Assembly: GCF_020410765.1 (NCBI RefSeq)
Contig: NZ_CP084541.1
Coordinates: forward strand, 2,289,001 to 2,353,000
Reading direction: 5' to 3'
Length of the DNA stretch: 64,000 nucleotides
From: Streptomyces marincola
GTDB lineage: Bacteria > Actinomycetota > Actinomycetes > Streptomycetales > Streptomycetaceae
Shown: in pieces, positions 17,457 to 25,689 of the stretch
Position numbering within the stretch: position 1 is the stretch's first letter
Layout of the letters: every line of letters begins with the position of its first letter
Made by a program: the position numbers and the translations under genes
The notes under the pieces: generated by a model
Databases searched by the model: none
Seen by the model: the letters and a program-made list of their open reading frames with translations, nothing else
What the model was told of the DNA's origin: nothing

Positions 17457-17852
17457 TCAGCGCGGGGCCCGCCGGTCGTAGGCGCGCTGGCGCGCCTGGA
17501 TCTCGGAGGCGTGCGCGACGGTCCAGTCGTAGAGGTGGGCGAACGGCTCGCGCAGGGACTCACCGAGGGGCGTCAGCGAGTATTCGACGCCGACCGGCGA
17601 GGTCGGCAGCACCCGGCGCTCGACCATTCCGTTGCGTTCGAGCCGGCGCAGGGTCTGCGTGAGGACGCGTTGCGTGATGCCGTCGAGGCGGCGCTTGATC
17701 TCGTTGAACCGGCGCGGCTCGACCAGGACCGCCATCACCATCATCGACCACTTGTCGGCGATCTGATCGAGGATGGGCCGGCTCGGGCAGTCGGCCCTGA
17801 ACACCACGTCGTGCCCGGCGGCGGCCCGGTAGACGGCATCTGAAGCGGCCAT
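17457..17852 (-). CDS. HxlR-family regulator
   Basis: 131 residues from ATG at 17852, chosen over an upstream GTG because GGAGG lies 8 nt before it. The HxlR signature is clear: CPSRPILDQIADKWSMMVMAVL, RFNEIKRRLDGITQRVLTQTLRRLERNGMV and SPVGVEYSLTPLGESL. The conserved Cys before the first helix is the redox or electrophile-sensing position in characterised relatives (YodB/HypR type). It is divergent from a crotonase-family gene and a large nested dyad at 17923-17961 is its likely operator. It is convergent with the tautomerase-like gene after 29 nt. Confidence 0.9.
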   Translation of the reverse strand: MAASDAVYRAAAGHDVVFRADCPSRPILDQIADKWSMMVMAVLVEPRRFNEIKRRLDGITQRVLTQTLRRLERNGMVERRVLPTSPVGVEYSLTPLGESLREPFAHLYDWTVAHASEIQARQRAYDRRAPR

Positions 17853-17922
17853 GGCGGTATCCTCCACGATCCCTGGGGTGCCTGAAGTGCGTTATTGACG
17901 CAGGTCGGAGACGGTTTCACTG

Positions 17923-17961
17923 TAGGTATGCAACAGGAACCAGAATCCTGTCAGATACCTA
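17923..17961. promoter_or_regulatory. Nested inverted repeat, HxlR operator candidate
   Basis: Outer arms TAGGTAT (17923-17929) and ATACCTA (17955-17961) and inner arms ACAGGA (17933-17938) and TCCTGT (17946-17951) are both perfect, separated by symmetric 3-nt gaps, centre ACCAGAA. The dyad reaches into the Shine-Dalgarno of the crotonase gene, 12 nt before its ATG, so a bound HxlR dimer pair would block it. Confidence 0.75.
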
Positions 17962-17972
17962 GGAGAAACGGT

Positions 17973-18800
17973 ATGGGCCACGCTGCCTACCCGACCTTGC
18001 GGGTCAGCCGGAAGGACGGAGTCGCGCACGTCACGATCGACAACCCGCCGATCAACCTCCTCGACGTCGCGGTCATGACCGACCTGCGGCGCCTGCTCAC
18101 CGCGCTGGCCGGCGACGACACCGTCCGCGTGATCGTGTGGGACAGCGCGGACCCGGACTTCTTCCTCGCTCACGTCGACATGACCGCCACCCCCGACGCC
18201 CTCGCCGGGCTCATGGCCGACCTGCCGGACGGCGTCAACGTCTTCCAGGCCGTCGGGGAGCAGCTGCGCCGCCAGCCTCAGGTGACCATCGTCAAGCTCG
18301 CGGGCAAGGCGCGCGGCGGCGGAGCCGAGTTCGTCGTGGCCGCGGACATGGCGTTCGCGGCCATCGGCACGGCCGGGCTCGGCCAGATCGAAGCCCTCAT
18401 GGGCATCGTCCCCGGCGGAGGCGCCACGCAGTACCTCACCGAGCGCGTCGGCCGCAACCGCGCCCTGGAGATCGTGCTCGGCGCCGACCTGATGGACGCC
18501 GAGACCGCCGAGCGGTACGGCTGGATCAACCGGGCCCTCCCCGCCGACCGGCTCGACGCGTTCGTCGACCGCCTCGCCCGCAACATCGCCGCCCTGCCCG
18601 ACGGCGTCGTCGCGGCGGCCAAGCACGCCGTCGTGCCCCGCGACCTCGCTGATGGCCTGGCGCGGGAGAACGACGCCTGGGCCTCACTCATGTTCCGCCC
18701 GGCCACCGCACAGCTCATGGGCGCCGGGCTGGCCGAGGGCGCCCAGACCCGGGAGGGCGAACAGGACATGGAGGGCCTGTTCCGCGATCTCGCCGGGTAG
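17973..18800 (+). CDS. Enoyl-CoA hydratase/isomerase (crotonase) family protein
   Basis: 275 residues; ATG at 17973 after AGGAG. Crotonase features are visible: VAHVTIDNPPINLLD at the N-terminus, the oxyanion-hole loop KLAGKARGGGAEFVVAADMAFAA near 115, and GIVPGGGATQYLTERVGRNRALEIVLGADLMDAETAERYGWINR. In hydratases two Glu act near residues 144 and 164; here one falls in GQIEALMG and the second position is Gly-rich, so isomerase, hydrolase or other crotonase chemistry is as likely as hydration. Control by the divergent HxlR gene suggests a stress- or substrate-induced role. Confidence 0.8.
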   Translation: MGHAAYPTLRVSRKDGVAHVTIDNPPINLLDVAVMTDLRRLLTALAGDDTVRVIVWDSADPDFFLAHVDMTATPDALAGLMADLPDGVNVFQAVGEQLRRQPQVTIVKLAGKARGGGAEFVVAADMAFAAIGTAGLGQIEALMGIVPGGGATQYLTERVGRNRALEIVLGADLMDAETAERYGWINRALPADRLDAFVDRLARNIAALPDGVVAAAKHAVVPRDLADGLARENDAWASLMFRPATAQLMGAGLAEGAQTREGEQDMEGLFRDLAG

Positions 18801-18845
18801 GGGAGCCTGCCCCCGGCCCGACCGGCACGCCCCGGCCGCGAGGGG

Positions 18846-19334
18846 CTAGTCGGCCCGCGCGGCGGCGACCTCGGCCTCGTACGCCTGGATCGCGCGGACG
18901 AACGTCGCGCGCTCGCCCGGCGTCAGGCCGTCGAACACCTTGCGCCAGGCCCGCGCGCCCGCCGCCAGCCAGGCGTCGATGGCCTCGCGGGTCTCGGGGT
19001 CCCCGGTGAGGGCCACGATGGTGCGCCTGCGGTCCTCTGGGTCGGCGTGCCGCCGCACGACGCCCTGCCGCTCCAGGTCGCTGACCATCAGGCTCACGGT
19101 GGTGGGCGCCACTTCGAGTCCCGCGGCGAGGTCCCGCACGGGGGTGGGCCCGTCGAACAGCAGGAAGGACAGCAGCGAGAGGTGGCGCGGCGCGAGGTGC
19201 AGGGACCGCAGCCGCTCGGGCATGGGGGTGCGCTTGGCCCGGGACACCAGGCGCGGCAGCGCGAGCAGCATGGCGCGGACCGCCTGCTCCGTGCTCAGCT
19301 GGTCGTCCCCGACCGGGACCGGCTCCCTCGACAT
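18846..19334 (-). CDS. MarR-family regulator 2, paralogue of the gene at 16501
   Basis: 162 residues, the same length as the MarR protein encoded at 16501-16989 and closely related through the DNA-binding part (LAPRHLSLLSFLLFDGP, VRDLAAGLEVAPTTVSLMVSDLERQGVVRR, wing DPEDRRRTIV). No divergent enzyme gene adjoins it; the next rightward gene is an AlkD-like glycosylase 158 nt away. I do not see an obvious copy of the TTGCT-N5-AGCAA dyad upstream, so its binding specificity may have shifted after duplication. Confidence 0.85.
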   Translation of the reverse strand: MSREPVPVGDDQLSTEQAVRAMLLALPRLVSRAKRTPMPERLRSLHLAPRHLSLLSFLLFDGPTPVRDLAAGLEVAPTTVSLMVSDLERQGVVRRHADPEDRRRTIVALTGDPETREAIDAWLAAGARAWRKVFDGLTPGERATFVRAIQAYEAEVAAARAD

Positions 19335-19492
19335 CCCGTGACCTCCGAGGGGCCCACGCTACCCGAGTCCGCGGCGTTCCCACGGCAGGGGGCGCGCCCG
19401 GCCGCTCGGCGGCCCGCCTTACGGTGGAGGGGAGTTGCCCGCCCCCGGCCAGGCGGGCGGGTCCTGGCACGGGGAGATCGGGGAGGCAGGGC

Positions 19493-20188
19493 GTGGACCT
19501 GACGGCGGAGTCGTTCGTCGCGAGGCTCAGGACGTTCCAGTCCGACGCGGAACGGGCGAAGATCGGCACCTACTACAAGGGCGGGGGCGACACGGAGGTC
19601 ATCGGCGTCCGGATGCGGCACACGTTCGACACCGCGGCGGAGTACACCGGCATGCCCCTGGACGAGGTCGAGCGGCTGCTCGAATCCCCCTACTACGAGG
19701 CGCGCGTGGGGGCGGTCAGCGTCCTCGACTTCAAGGCGCGCCGCAAGCGGATCACCGATGCCGAGCGCCGGGAGCTCTACGAGCTGTACCTGCGCCGCCA
19801 CGACCGCATCGACAACTGGGACCTCGTCGACCGGGCGGCCCCGCGCGTGATCGGCTGGTACCTGCTCGACAAGCCGCGCGACCCGCTGCACGCGCTCGCG
19901 CGCTCCGCGAACATCTGGGAGCGGCGCACCGCCATCACGGCGGCCTTCTGGCTCATCCGGCAGGGCGACATCGACGACGCCCTGGTCCTCGCCGAAACCC
20001 TCCTCGGGGACGAGGAGGAGCTGATCCACAAGTCCGTGGGCACCGGGCTGCGCGAGGTGGGCAAGGTGGACCGGGACCGGCTCGTGGGCTTCCTGCGCGC
20101 GCACGGTCCCGCCGTTCCCCGCGTCACGCTGCGCATGGCCACCGAGAAGCTGCCCGCCGAGCTGCGCGCGGAGCTGATGGCCCGCTGA
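19493..20188 (+). CDS. AlkD-like DNA alkylation repair protein
   Basis: 231 residues from GTG at 19493 behind GGGAGGCAGG. The product is all-helical, with HEAT-like repeats typical of AlkC/AlkD 7-alkylpurine DNA glycosylases: YYEARVGAVSVLDFKAR, the diagnostic DRIDNWDLVDRAAPRVIGWYL (holding the conserved Trp and Asp) and NIWERRTAITAAFWLIRQGD. It should excise positively charged alkylated bases such as N3- or N7-alkylpurines. It is followed by a hairpin at 20210-20236. It may protect against an endogenous or environmental alkylator; no alkylating product is evident nearby. Confidence 0.85.
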   Translation: MDLTAESFVARLRTFQSDAERAKIGTYYKGGGDTEVIGVRMRHTFDTAAEYTGMPLDEVERLLESPYYEARVGAVSVLDFKARRKRITDAERRELYELYLRRHDRIDNWDLVDRAAPRVIGWYLLDKPRDPLHALARSANIWERRTAITAAFWLIRQGDIDDALVLAETLLGDEEELIHKSVGTGLREVGKVDRDRLVGFLRAHGPAVPRVTLRMATEKLPAELRAELMAR

Positions 20189-20209
20189 AGCCCCGCGGGC
20201 GGACGCCGC

Positions 20210-20236
20210 GCGGGCGGATGCGCCGCGCCCGCCCGC
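20210..20236. terminator. Hairpin terminator after the AlkD-like gene
   Basis: GCGGGCGG (20210-20217) pairs with CCGCCCGC (20229-20236) around an 11-nt loop, 22 nt past the stop. Confidence 0.5.
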
Positions 20237-20251
20237 GAGTGATAATTCAGC

Positions 20252-20809
20252 GTGAACCGGACAGCTCTCATCGTCATCGACATGATCAACACCTACCGGC
20301 ACGCCGACGCCGGCCTGCTGGTGCCCTCCGTCCGCGCCGCCCTGCCAGGGCTTCGCCGTGCGATCGGGCGCGCCCGGGCGGAGGGCGTGGACGTGATCTA
20401 CGTGAACGACAACTTCGGCCGCTGGCGCTCCCAGCACGACGAGCTGCTCGACGCCGCGCTGCACGGGCCGCACGGCGACCTGGTCGAGCCGGTCAGGCCG
20501 GACGGCGACTCCATGTTCGTCGTGAAGGCGCGCCACTCGGTGTTCTACGAGACGCCGCTGGAGTTCCTGCTCTCGCAGCACGGCGTCCGGCACATCGTCC
20601 TGACCGGCCAGGTCACCGAGCAGTGCGTACTCTACTCCGCGCTCGACGCGCACATCAGGCGCCTGGACATCACCGTGGCCGAGGACGCCGTCGCCCACAT
20701 CCACTCCGACCTGGCGCGGGCGGCGCTGCGCATGATGGAGCGGAACATGGCGGTGCGCGTGACCGGTTCAGACGACGAGGAGCTTTTCACCGCGCCGGGC
20801 GAGGACTGA
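20252..20809 (+). CDS. Isochorismatase-family cysteine hydrolase
   Basis: 185 residues from GTG at 20252. The catalytic triad of the cysteine hydrolase/isochorismatase fold is complete: Asp10 in LIVIDM, Lys92 in VVKARHSVF and Cys125 in GQVTEQCVLYSA, with the usual cis-peptide loop before Cys. Likely reactions are hydrolysis of an amide such as nicotinamide, a ureido group or peroxyureidoacrylate; true isochorismate hydrolysis is less likely because no siderophore genes are near. It is convergent with the GH15 gene, leaving 34 nt between them. Confidence 0.85.
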   Translation: MNRTALIVIDMINTYRHADAGLLVPSVRAALPGLRRAIGRARAEGVDVIYVNDNFGRWRSQHDELLDAALHGPHGDLVEPVRPDGDSMFVVKARHSVFYETPLEFLLSQHGVRHIVLTGQVTEQCVLYSALDAHIRRLDITVAEDAVAHIHSDLARAALRMMERNMAVRVTGSDDEELFTAPGED

Positions 20810-20843
20810 CGGCCGCGCCCTGCCGCACGCCCGGGCCCAGCGG

Positions 20844-22733
20844 TCAGCCGGCGGACCGCCCGGCCCAGGCGTGCAGCGCCTCCCGGTCCTGCGCGGCGTC
20901 CAGGTTCATGGCCGCCTCGATCAGCCCCAGGTGCGTGAACGCCTGCGGGTAGTTGCCCAGCATCGTGCCGTCGGCCGTCATCTCCTCGGCGAACAGCCCG
21001 AACCGGCCGGCCCGCGCGCACAGCGCCTCGAAGCGGCGCCGCGCCTGCTCGTGCCGGCCCGCGAGCACCAGGGCCGACACCATGTCGAACGAGCAGAGCA
21101 GGAAGCCGCCCTCCGGCCCCTCGATCCCGTCCCGCGTGGCCACCGGGTCGTAGCGGTGCACCAGCCAGCCGTCCTCGCCGAGTTCGGCCTCGACCCGTTC
21201 GATCGTCGCGAGCACGCGCGGGTCGTCGCCCGGCAGGAAGCCGAGCAGCGGCATCCGCAGCAGCGAGGCGTCCGTGGTGCGCGCGCCGTAGGACTGGACG
21301 AACGCGCCGCTGCTCTCGTCGAGTCCCCGGGTCAGGATGTCCTCGCGCAGCGCGTCGCGTTCCGCGCGCCAGGCGGCGGCTCCCGGCGGCGCGGCCCCGG
21401 CGAGTTCGGCGAGCCGGATGCCCCGGTCCAGGCACACCCACAGGTACAGCTTCGAACTGGTCCAGTGCCTCGGGGCGGCGCGCACCTCCCAGATGCCGTC
21501 GTCCGGCTCGCGCCAGGACCGGCAGGCGACGTCGACCACGCCGAACAGCGCGGCCAGCTCCTCCGCGTCGAGCGCCCGCCGGGTCCCCTTCGTGACCTGC
21601 TGGTAGACCAGGGCCGCGTCCAGCACCTGCCCGTACACGTCGAGTTGCCGCTGCTCCTCGGCGTCGTTGCCGATGCGCACCGGGCGCGATCCCCGGTAGC
21701 CCTCCAGGTGGCCGAGTTCGGTCTCGGGGATGCCGCCGCCCCCGTCGAGGTCGAGCATCGGGCTCAGGACGCCCCGCGTCGCGCGGCAGTGCCGCAGCAG
21801 GACCCGCAGGTAGCGGCCCGCCTCGGCGCGGTGCCCCAGCCGCATCAGCACCAGCACGACGAGGGCCGCGTCGCGGTGCCACAGGTAGCGGTAGTCCCAG
21901 TTCCGCGTGCCGCCCGGCCACTCGGGCAGCGAGGTCGTGGGCGCCGCGATCAGCGCGCCCGTGTCGCTCGACATCAGCCCGCGCAGCACGAGCGCGGACC
22001 GCCGCACCTGCGCGCTGCCGTGCCGGCCGCCGTAGGGGTCGCGGTCGGCCCACGCGTGCCAGGCCGCGAGCGTGCGGTCGAGCAGGCCGCGCGCCCCGGC
22101 CACCGTCAGCGGCCCTGGCCGCGCGCCCTCGTGGCCGAGGGCGACGGCGAGCGTGGCCCCCTCGGGCAGCGGCGTCTCCACGGTCAGCGACCCGTCCGCC
22201 CCGACGCGCGGCACGGGCGTGTCCACGGCGCCTTCCGCGGCCGTTTCGAGCCACAGGCCCGCGGTCTCCTCGCGCGCGCCGCCGGCGCTCGCCGCGGCCC
22301 ACCGCGCCGGGCGCCGCGCGTAGTCGGGCCGCGCGTCGAGCCGGTGCCGCACCAGGACCCGGCCGCGTTCGCACGTCAGCAGCCTGACCAGCATGCCCTC
22401 GGGGACCAGCCCCCGCACGTCGTCGCCCTCGGGCGGCCGGGCGGCGAGGAAGTCGTGCGCGACGGCGCTGCCCGTCGGCGTCGTCCACCGGCCGCGCAGG
22501 ACCAGCGTGTCGCCGGCGTACTCCTGCTCGGGCGGCCCGGCGCCCTCGACCTCCGTCTCCCAGGCGCCGCCCCCGGCGCGGTCGAGCAGCCGGGCGAACA
22601 CGCTGGGCGAGTCGAAGCGCGGCGCGCACAGCCACACCACGGACGCGTCCGGGCCGATCAGCGCCGAGGTCCGGCAGTCGGACAGGAACGCCAGGTCACC
22701 GAGCGGCGGGTGGGCTCCCGCGGCGCCGGTCAC
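20844..22733 (-). CDS. GH15 glucoamylase/trehalase-like glycoside hydrolase
   Basis: 629 residues from GTG at 22733, overlapping the stop of the upstream LLM gene as GTGA. Typical GH15 blocks are present: the N-terminal DLAFLSDCRTSALIG and WLCAPRFDSPSVFARLLD, the (alpha/alpha)6 barrel motif GTRNWDYRYLWHRDAALVV, the general-acid region NDAEEQRQLDVYGQVLDAA and the C-terminal EGPEGGFLLCSFDMVSALV with the second catalytic Glu. There is no signal peptide, so it acts in the cytoplasm on an alpha-glucoside; actinobacterial members include trehalases. Pairing with an LLM-class oxidoreductase recurs in actinomycetes, but the reason is unknown. Confidence 0.88.
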   Translation of the reverse strand: MTGAAGAHPPLGDLAFLSDCRTSALIGPDASVVWLCAPRFDSPSVFARLLDRAGGGAWETEVEGAGPPEQEYAGDTLVLRGRWTTPTGSAVAHDFLAARPPEGDDVRGLVPEGMLVRLLTCERGRVLVRHRLDARPDYARRPARWAAASAGGAREETAGLWLETAAEGAVDTPVPRVGADGSLTVETPLPEGATLAVALGHEGARPGPLTVAGARGLLDRTLAAWHAWADRDPYGGRHGSAQVRRSALVLRGLMSSDTGALIAAPTTSLPEWPGGTRNWDYRYLWHRDAALVVLVLMRLGHRAEAGRYLRVLLRHCRATRGVLSPMLDLDGGGGIPETELGHLEGYRGSRPVRIGNDAEEQRQLDVYGQVLDAALVYQQVTKGTRRALDAEELAALFGVVDVACRSWREPDDGIWEVRAAPRHWTSSKLYLWVCLDRGIRLAELAGAAPPGAAAWRAERDALREDILTRGLDESSGAFVQSYGARTTDASLLRMPLLGFLPGDDPRVLATIERVEAELGEDGWLVHRYDPVATRDGIEGPEGGFLLCSFDMVSALVLAGRHEQARRRFEALCARAGRFGLFAEEMTADGTMLGNYPQAFTHLGLIEAAMNLDAAQDREALHAWAGRSAG

Positions 22734-23689
22734 GCGTTCAGCTCCGGCAGCACACCGGCCCCGAACGCCTCGATGAAGCGCGACTGGTCGGTGCCCACGT
22801 GGTGCAGCATCACCTCGTCGAACCCGGCCTCGGACTGCCGGGCCAGCCACGCCGCGTGCTCGCCCAGGTCGTGCGACACGTGGACGAACGGCTCCAGGTG
22901 GTGGGGGTCCATCAGCCGGGCCGCCTGCTCGAAGTGCTCGGGCAGCGGCAGCTCCCAGCCCACGTCGCTGCCGAGGACCGCCTCGCGCCACTGGTCCCAC
23001 GCCGCGTGCAGCGCGGCCTCGCGCGAGGGCGCCCACGACAGGTGCGCCTGGAGCACGGCCGGGCCGCGCCCGCCCGCGTCCCGGTAGGCGGCGAGGGTGC
23101 GGCGTTGCGCCTCCTCCGGCTGGTTGATCGTGATCAGCCCGTCGGCCCAGCCCGCCGCCCACGCGGCGGTGGCCGGGGTGACGGCCGCGGCCAGCAGCAC
23201 CGGCGGCCGGGCGGGCAGCGACCACAGCCGCGCCCGGTCCACGCGCACCAGCCCGTCGTGCGAGACGGTCTCCCCGGCGAACAGCGCCCGCAGCACGCCC
23301 ACGCACTCGGCGAGGCGGCGCGCCCTGACCTCCTTGGGCGGCCACGGGTCGCCGGTGATGTGCTCGTTGAGGGCCTGCCCGGTGCCCAGGGCCAGCCACA
23401 GCCGCCCCGGGTACAGCTGCGCCAGGGTGCCCGCGGCCTGGGCGAGCACGGCCGGGTGGTAGCGCTGCCCCGGCGACGTGACCACCCCCATCGGCAGCGC
23501 GGTGCTCGCCAGCGCCGCCCCGAGCCACGCCCAGGCGTGGCCCGAGTGGCCCTGGCGCGCGCTCCAGGGCGCGAAGTGGTCGGAGCACATGCCGGTGGCG
23601 AAACCGGCGTCCTGGGCGGCGCGCAGCAGGGTCAGAAGTTCGGCGGGCGGGAACTGCTCGTGCGAGGCGTGGTAGCCGTACGCGGTCAT
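22730..23689 (-). CDS. LLM-class flavin-dependent oxidoreductase (TIGR03885-like)
   Basis: 319 residues from ATG at 23689, with GGAG 5 nt upstream; an in-frame GTG at 23701 is weaker. It begins TAYGYHASHEQFPPAELL, the opening of the TIGR03885-type luciferase-like group, and carries the bacterial-luciferase barrel blocks LASTALPMGVVTSPGQRYHPAVLAQAAGTL and LWLALGTGQALNEHI. It probably binds F420 or FMN. It is the first gene of a two-gene operon with the GH15 enzyme. Substrate unknown. Confidence 0.82.
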   Translation of the reverse strand: MTAYGYHASHEQFPPAELLTLLRAAQDAGFATGMCSDHFAPWSARQGHSGHAWAWLGAALASTALPMGVVTSPGQRYHPAVLAQAAGTLAQLYPGRLWLALGTGQALNEHITGDPWPPKEVRARRLAECVGVLRALFAGETVSHDGLVRVDRARLWSLPARPPVLLAAAVTPATAAWAAGWADGLITINQPEEAQRRTLAAYRDAGGRGPAVLQAHLSWAPSREAALHAAWDQWREAVLGSDVGWELPLPEHFEQAARLMDPHHLEPFVHVSHDLGEHAAWLARQSEAGFDEVMLHHVGTDQSRFIEAFGAGVLPELNA

Positions 23690-23985
23690 CGTCTCCGTCA
23701 CTCACTCGTGGCGTGGCCGTGTGGACCGGGGGATTCCGGACGGTCCGGGTTCCTCGCGTTCGCGTTCGTATGCCGGTCGTGTTCCGGTCGCCCTGGATGT
23801 TTTTCGATCGTCGCCGCCCGGGGCCCCCGCGACGACTTCTGCTGGGCCGCCCGGGTGGCGGGCGCGTCGCGGCCCCGCCGCGCCGGGTGCCGCGAGTCGC
23901 GGCGGGAGCTGAACCACCGTGCGCGATAGGGGCGTTGGGCACCTGCTGCGCCTAGAGTGGTGCGCGCGACGCGATCCGGGAGGCC
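23690..23985. other. 296-nt divergent spacer without a gene
   Basis: It separates the leftward LLM/GH15 operon from the rightward formamidase-like gene. I find no clear dyad. Relatively AT-rich patches (for example GATGTTTTTCGATCG near 23797) may mark a promoter, but I cannot assign boxes. Confidence 0.35.
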
Positions 23986-24768
23986 GTGGTGGGGGAAGAC
24001 CGTTCCGTGCTGGGCAGGCAGGCGCCGCCGCCCCCGTTGACGCTGCGCTACGGGGAGGGCCCCGACCATGTCGCCGACGCGTGGCCCGGCGGCCCCGGGG
24101 CCGCCGAACGCCCGCTGGTGGTGCTGGTGCACGGCGGGTTCTGGCGGCCCGCGTACGACCGGACGCACACCCGCCCGATGGCGGCGGCGCTGCGCGACGC
24201 CGGCTGGACCACCCTGTCGGTCGAGTACCGGAGGCAGCCGGGCGCCCCGGAGGCGACCACGGCCGACCTGCTGACCGCGCTGGCCCGGCTGCCGGGCGAA
24301 CTCGCGGCGGCGGGCGCGCCGTTCGACGGCTCGCTGCTCCTCGCCGGGCACTCGGCCGGCGGCCACCTGGCCCTGTGGGCAGCCGCGGCGCACCCGCCGC
24401 CGCGCCTGGCGGGAACGCTGGCCCTCGCGCCGGTGGCCGATCTGCGGCTGGCCCACCGGCTCGGGCTCGACGACGGCGCGGTCGGGGACTTCCTGGGCGG
24501 CCCCCCGGACGGCGCCGCCGCCCTCGACCCGGTGCGGCTGCCCGCTCCGGCGGCGCCCGTGGTGCTGCTGCACGGCACCGAGGACATCCGGGTGCCCCCG
24601 CGGGTCGGTGACTCCTACGCCGCCGCCCACCCGGCCACGCGGCTGGTGCGGGTGCCGGGGGCCGGGCACTTCGAGCTCATCGACCCGCTCAGCGCCGCGT
24701 GGCCCCTGGTGACCGCCGCCCTGGCCGGTCCCGGCGGGCTCGTGCCGCCCGCCGGGCGCGGGGGCTGA
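23986..24768 (+). CDS. Kynurenine-formamidase-like alpha/beta hydrolase
   Basis: 260 residues from GTG at 23986 (GTG at 23989 also possible) after GGGAGGCC. It has the alpha/beta-hydrolase triad Ser123 (GHSAGGH), Asp200 (HGTED) and His228 (GAGHFE). The oxyanion motif is H49-G-G-F-W53, the HGGXW form characteristic of arylformamidases (kynurenine formamidase, yeast Bna7 type; established knowledge). Expected reaction: N-formylkynurenine to kynurenine plus formate. The neighbouring convergent gene, 36 nt away, is tryptophan 2,3-dioxygenase, which makes exactly this substrate, so the context strongly supports the call. HGG also occurs in general carboxylesterases, which is the main alternative. 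Confidence 0.75.
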   Translation: MVGEDRSVLGRQAPPPPLTLRYGEGPDHVADAWPGGPGAAERPLVVLVHGGFWRPAYDRTHTRPMAAALRDAGWTTLSVEYRRQPGAPEATTADLLTALARLPGELAAAGAPFDGSLLLAGHSAGGHLALWAAAAHPPPRLAGTLALAPVADLRLAHRLGLDDGAVGDFLGGPPDGAAALDPVRLPAPAAPVVLLHGTEDIRVPPRVGDSYAAAHPATRLVRVPGAGHFELIDPLSAAWPLVTAALAGPGGLVPPAGRGG

Positions 24769-24804
24769 CCGCCGGGCGCGCGGCCGGGGCGGCGGCCCGT
24801 TCCG

Positions 24805-25689
24805 TCAGGGCACGGCGGCCAGCGGCCCCGGCGCCACCGCATCCCACAGCTCGGGGAAGAACCGGCGGCCCACGCCCATGCGCAGGTACGGGGCGCCGGA
24901 GCTGCCTCCGGTGCCGGACCTGGCGCCGATCTGGCGTTCGACCAGGAGGATGTGCGCGGTTCGCCACTCGGCCCACATGGTGTCGTAGTCGAGCAGCGCG
25001 GTGGCGAGTTCGGCCAGCTCGCCGAGCACGTCACCGAGGCGCGGCAGGGCGCCGGGGCCGGGCGCGGCGCCCACCGGGTCAGGGGCGTCGGGGCGGCCCG
25101 CGATGCGCTCCAGCGCGGCCCGGCGGCCGGCCGGCGTCGCGACGCCGAACCCGCCCTTGCGCAGCACGGAGAGGAAGCCGTCCCACAGGTTCGGCTCGGC
25201 GTGCCTGCGGCGCAGCCGCGCGGCCTCCGCGTCGCTCAGGCCCTCGGGCAGCGCCTCACGGTCGGCCCACGCCGCCCCGGAGACCACCTCGATCTCGCGG
25301 TACTGCGCGGACTGCGCGCCGCTCGCCGTGCCGAGCCGGCCGCGGAACGCGAGGAACTCGCCGGCCGGCATCGTGCGCAGCGGACGGAGCCCGTCGATGA
25401 GGGTGCGGCCGATCTCCAGGCAGCGGGCGAGGCGGAGGCGGGCCCGCCGCGGTTCCCCGTCGAGCATCAGGTCGCGGGCGTCGTCGAGTTCGGCGAGCAG
25501 CTGGGCGAACCACAGCTCCTGCGTCTGGTGGACGGTGATGAACAGCCGCTCGTCGTGCACGCGGGCGGCGGAGGGGGTCTGGAGGGAGAGGAGTTCCGGG
25601 ATGCGCAGGTAACGCGCGTAGGTGAGGCCCGGGTCGGGGCCGGCCGCCCGGCCGGCGGCCTCGTCGCGCACGTCGGCGGTCTCAGTCAT
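24805..25689 (-). CDS. kynA: Tryptophan 2,3-dioxygenase
   Basis: 294 residues with all hallmarks of heme TDO: LTYARYLRIPELLSLQ at the N-terminus, FITVHQTQELWFAQLLAEL with the active-site His54, FRGRLGTASGAQSAQYREIE, WAEWRTAHILLVERQIG with the proximal heme His near 246, and the substrate loop GTGGSSGAPYLR. It oxidises L-tryptophan to N-formylkynurenine in the cytoplasm. It is the last gene of a four-gene operon; its ATG overlaps the stop of the AurF-like gene by 8 nt. In most Streptomyces it sits beside kynureninase for catabolism; here that gene is replaced by oxygenase and PLP-enzyme genes, which points to secondary metabolism. Confidence 0.95.
   Translation of the reverse strand: MTETADVRDEAAGRAAGPDPGLTYARYLRIPELLSLQTPSAARVHDERLFITVHQTQELWFAQLLAELDDARDLMLDGEPRRARLRLARCLEIGRTLIDGLRPLRTMPAGEFLAFRGRLGTASGAQSAQYREIEVVSGAAWADREALPEGLSDAEAARLRRRHAEPNLWDGFLSVLRKGGFGVATPAGRRAALERIAGRPDAPDPVGAAPGPGALPRLGDVLGELAELATALLDYDTMWAEWRTAHILLVERQIGARSGTGGSSGAPYLRMGVGRRFFPELWDAVAPGPLAAVP

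Noticed and set aside
24805..25689. Ordinary Trp catabolic operon (TDO, formamidase, kynureninase)
   Set aside because: No kynureninase is present in the window, and TDO is translationally coupled to an N-oxygenase-like gene and a PLP-enzyme gene instead.
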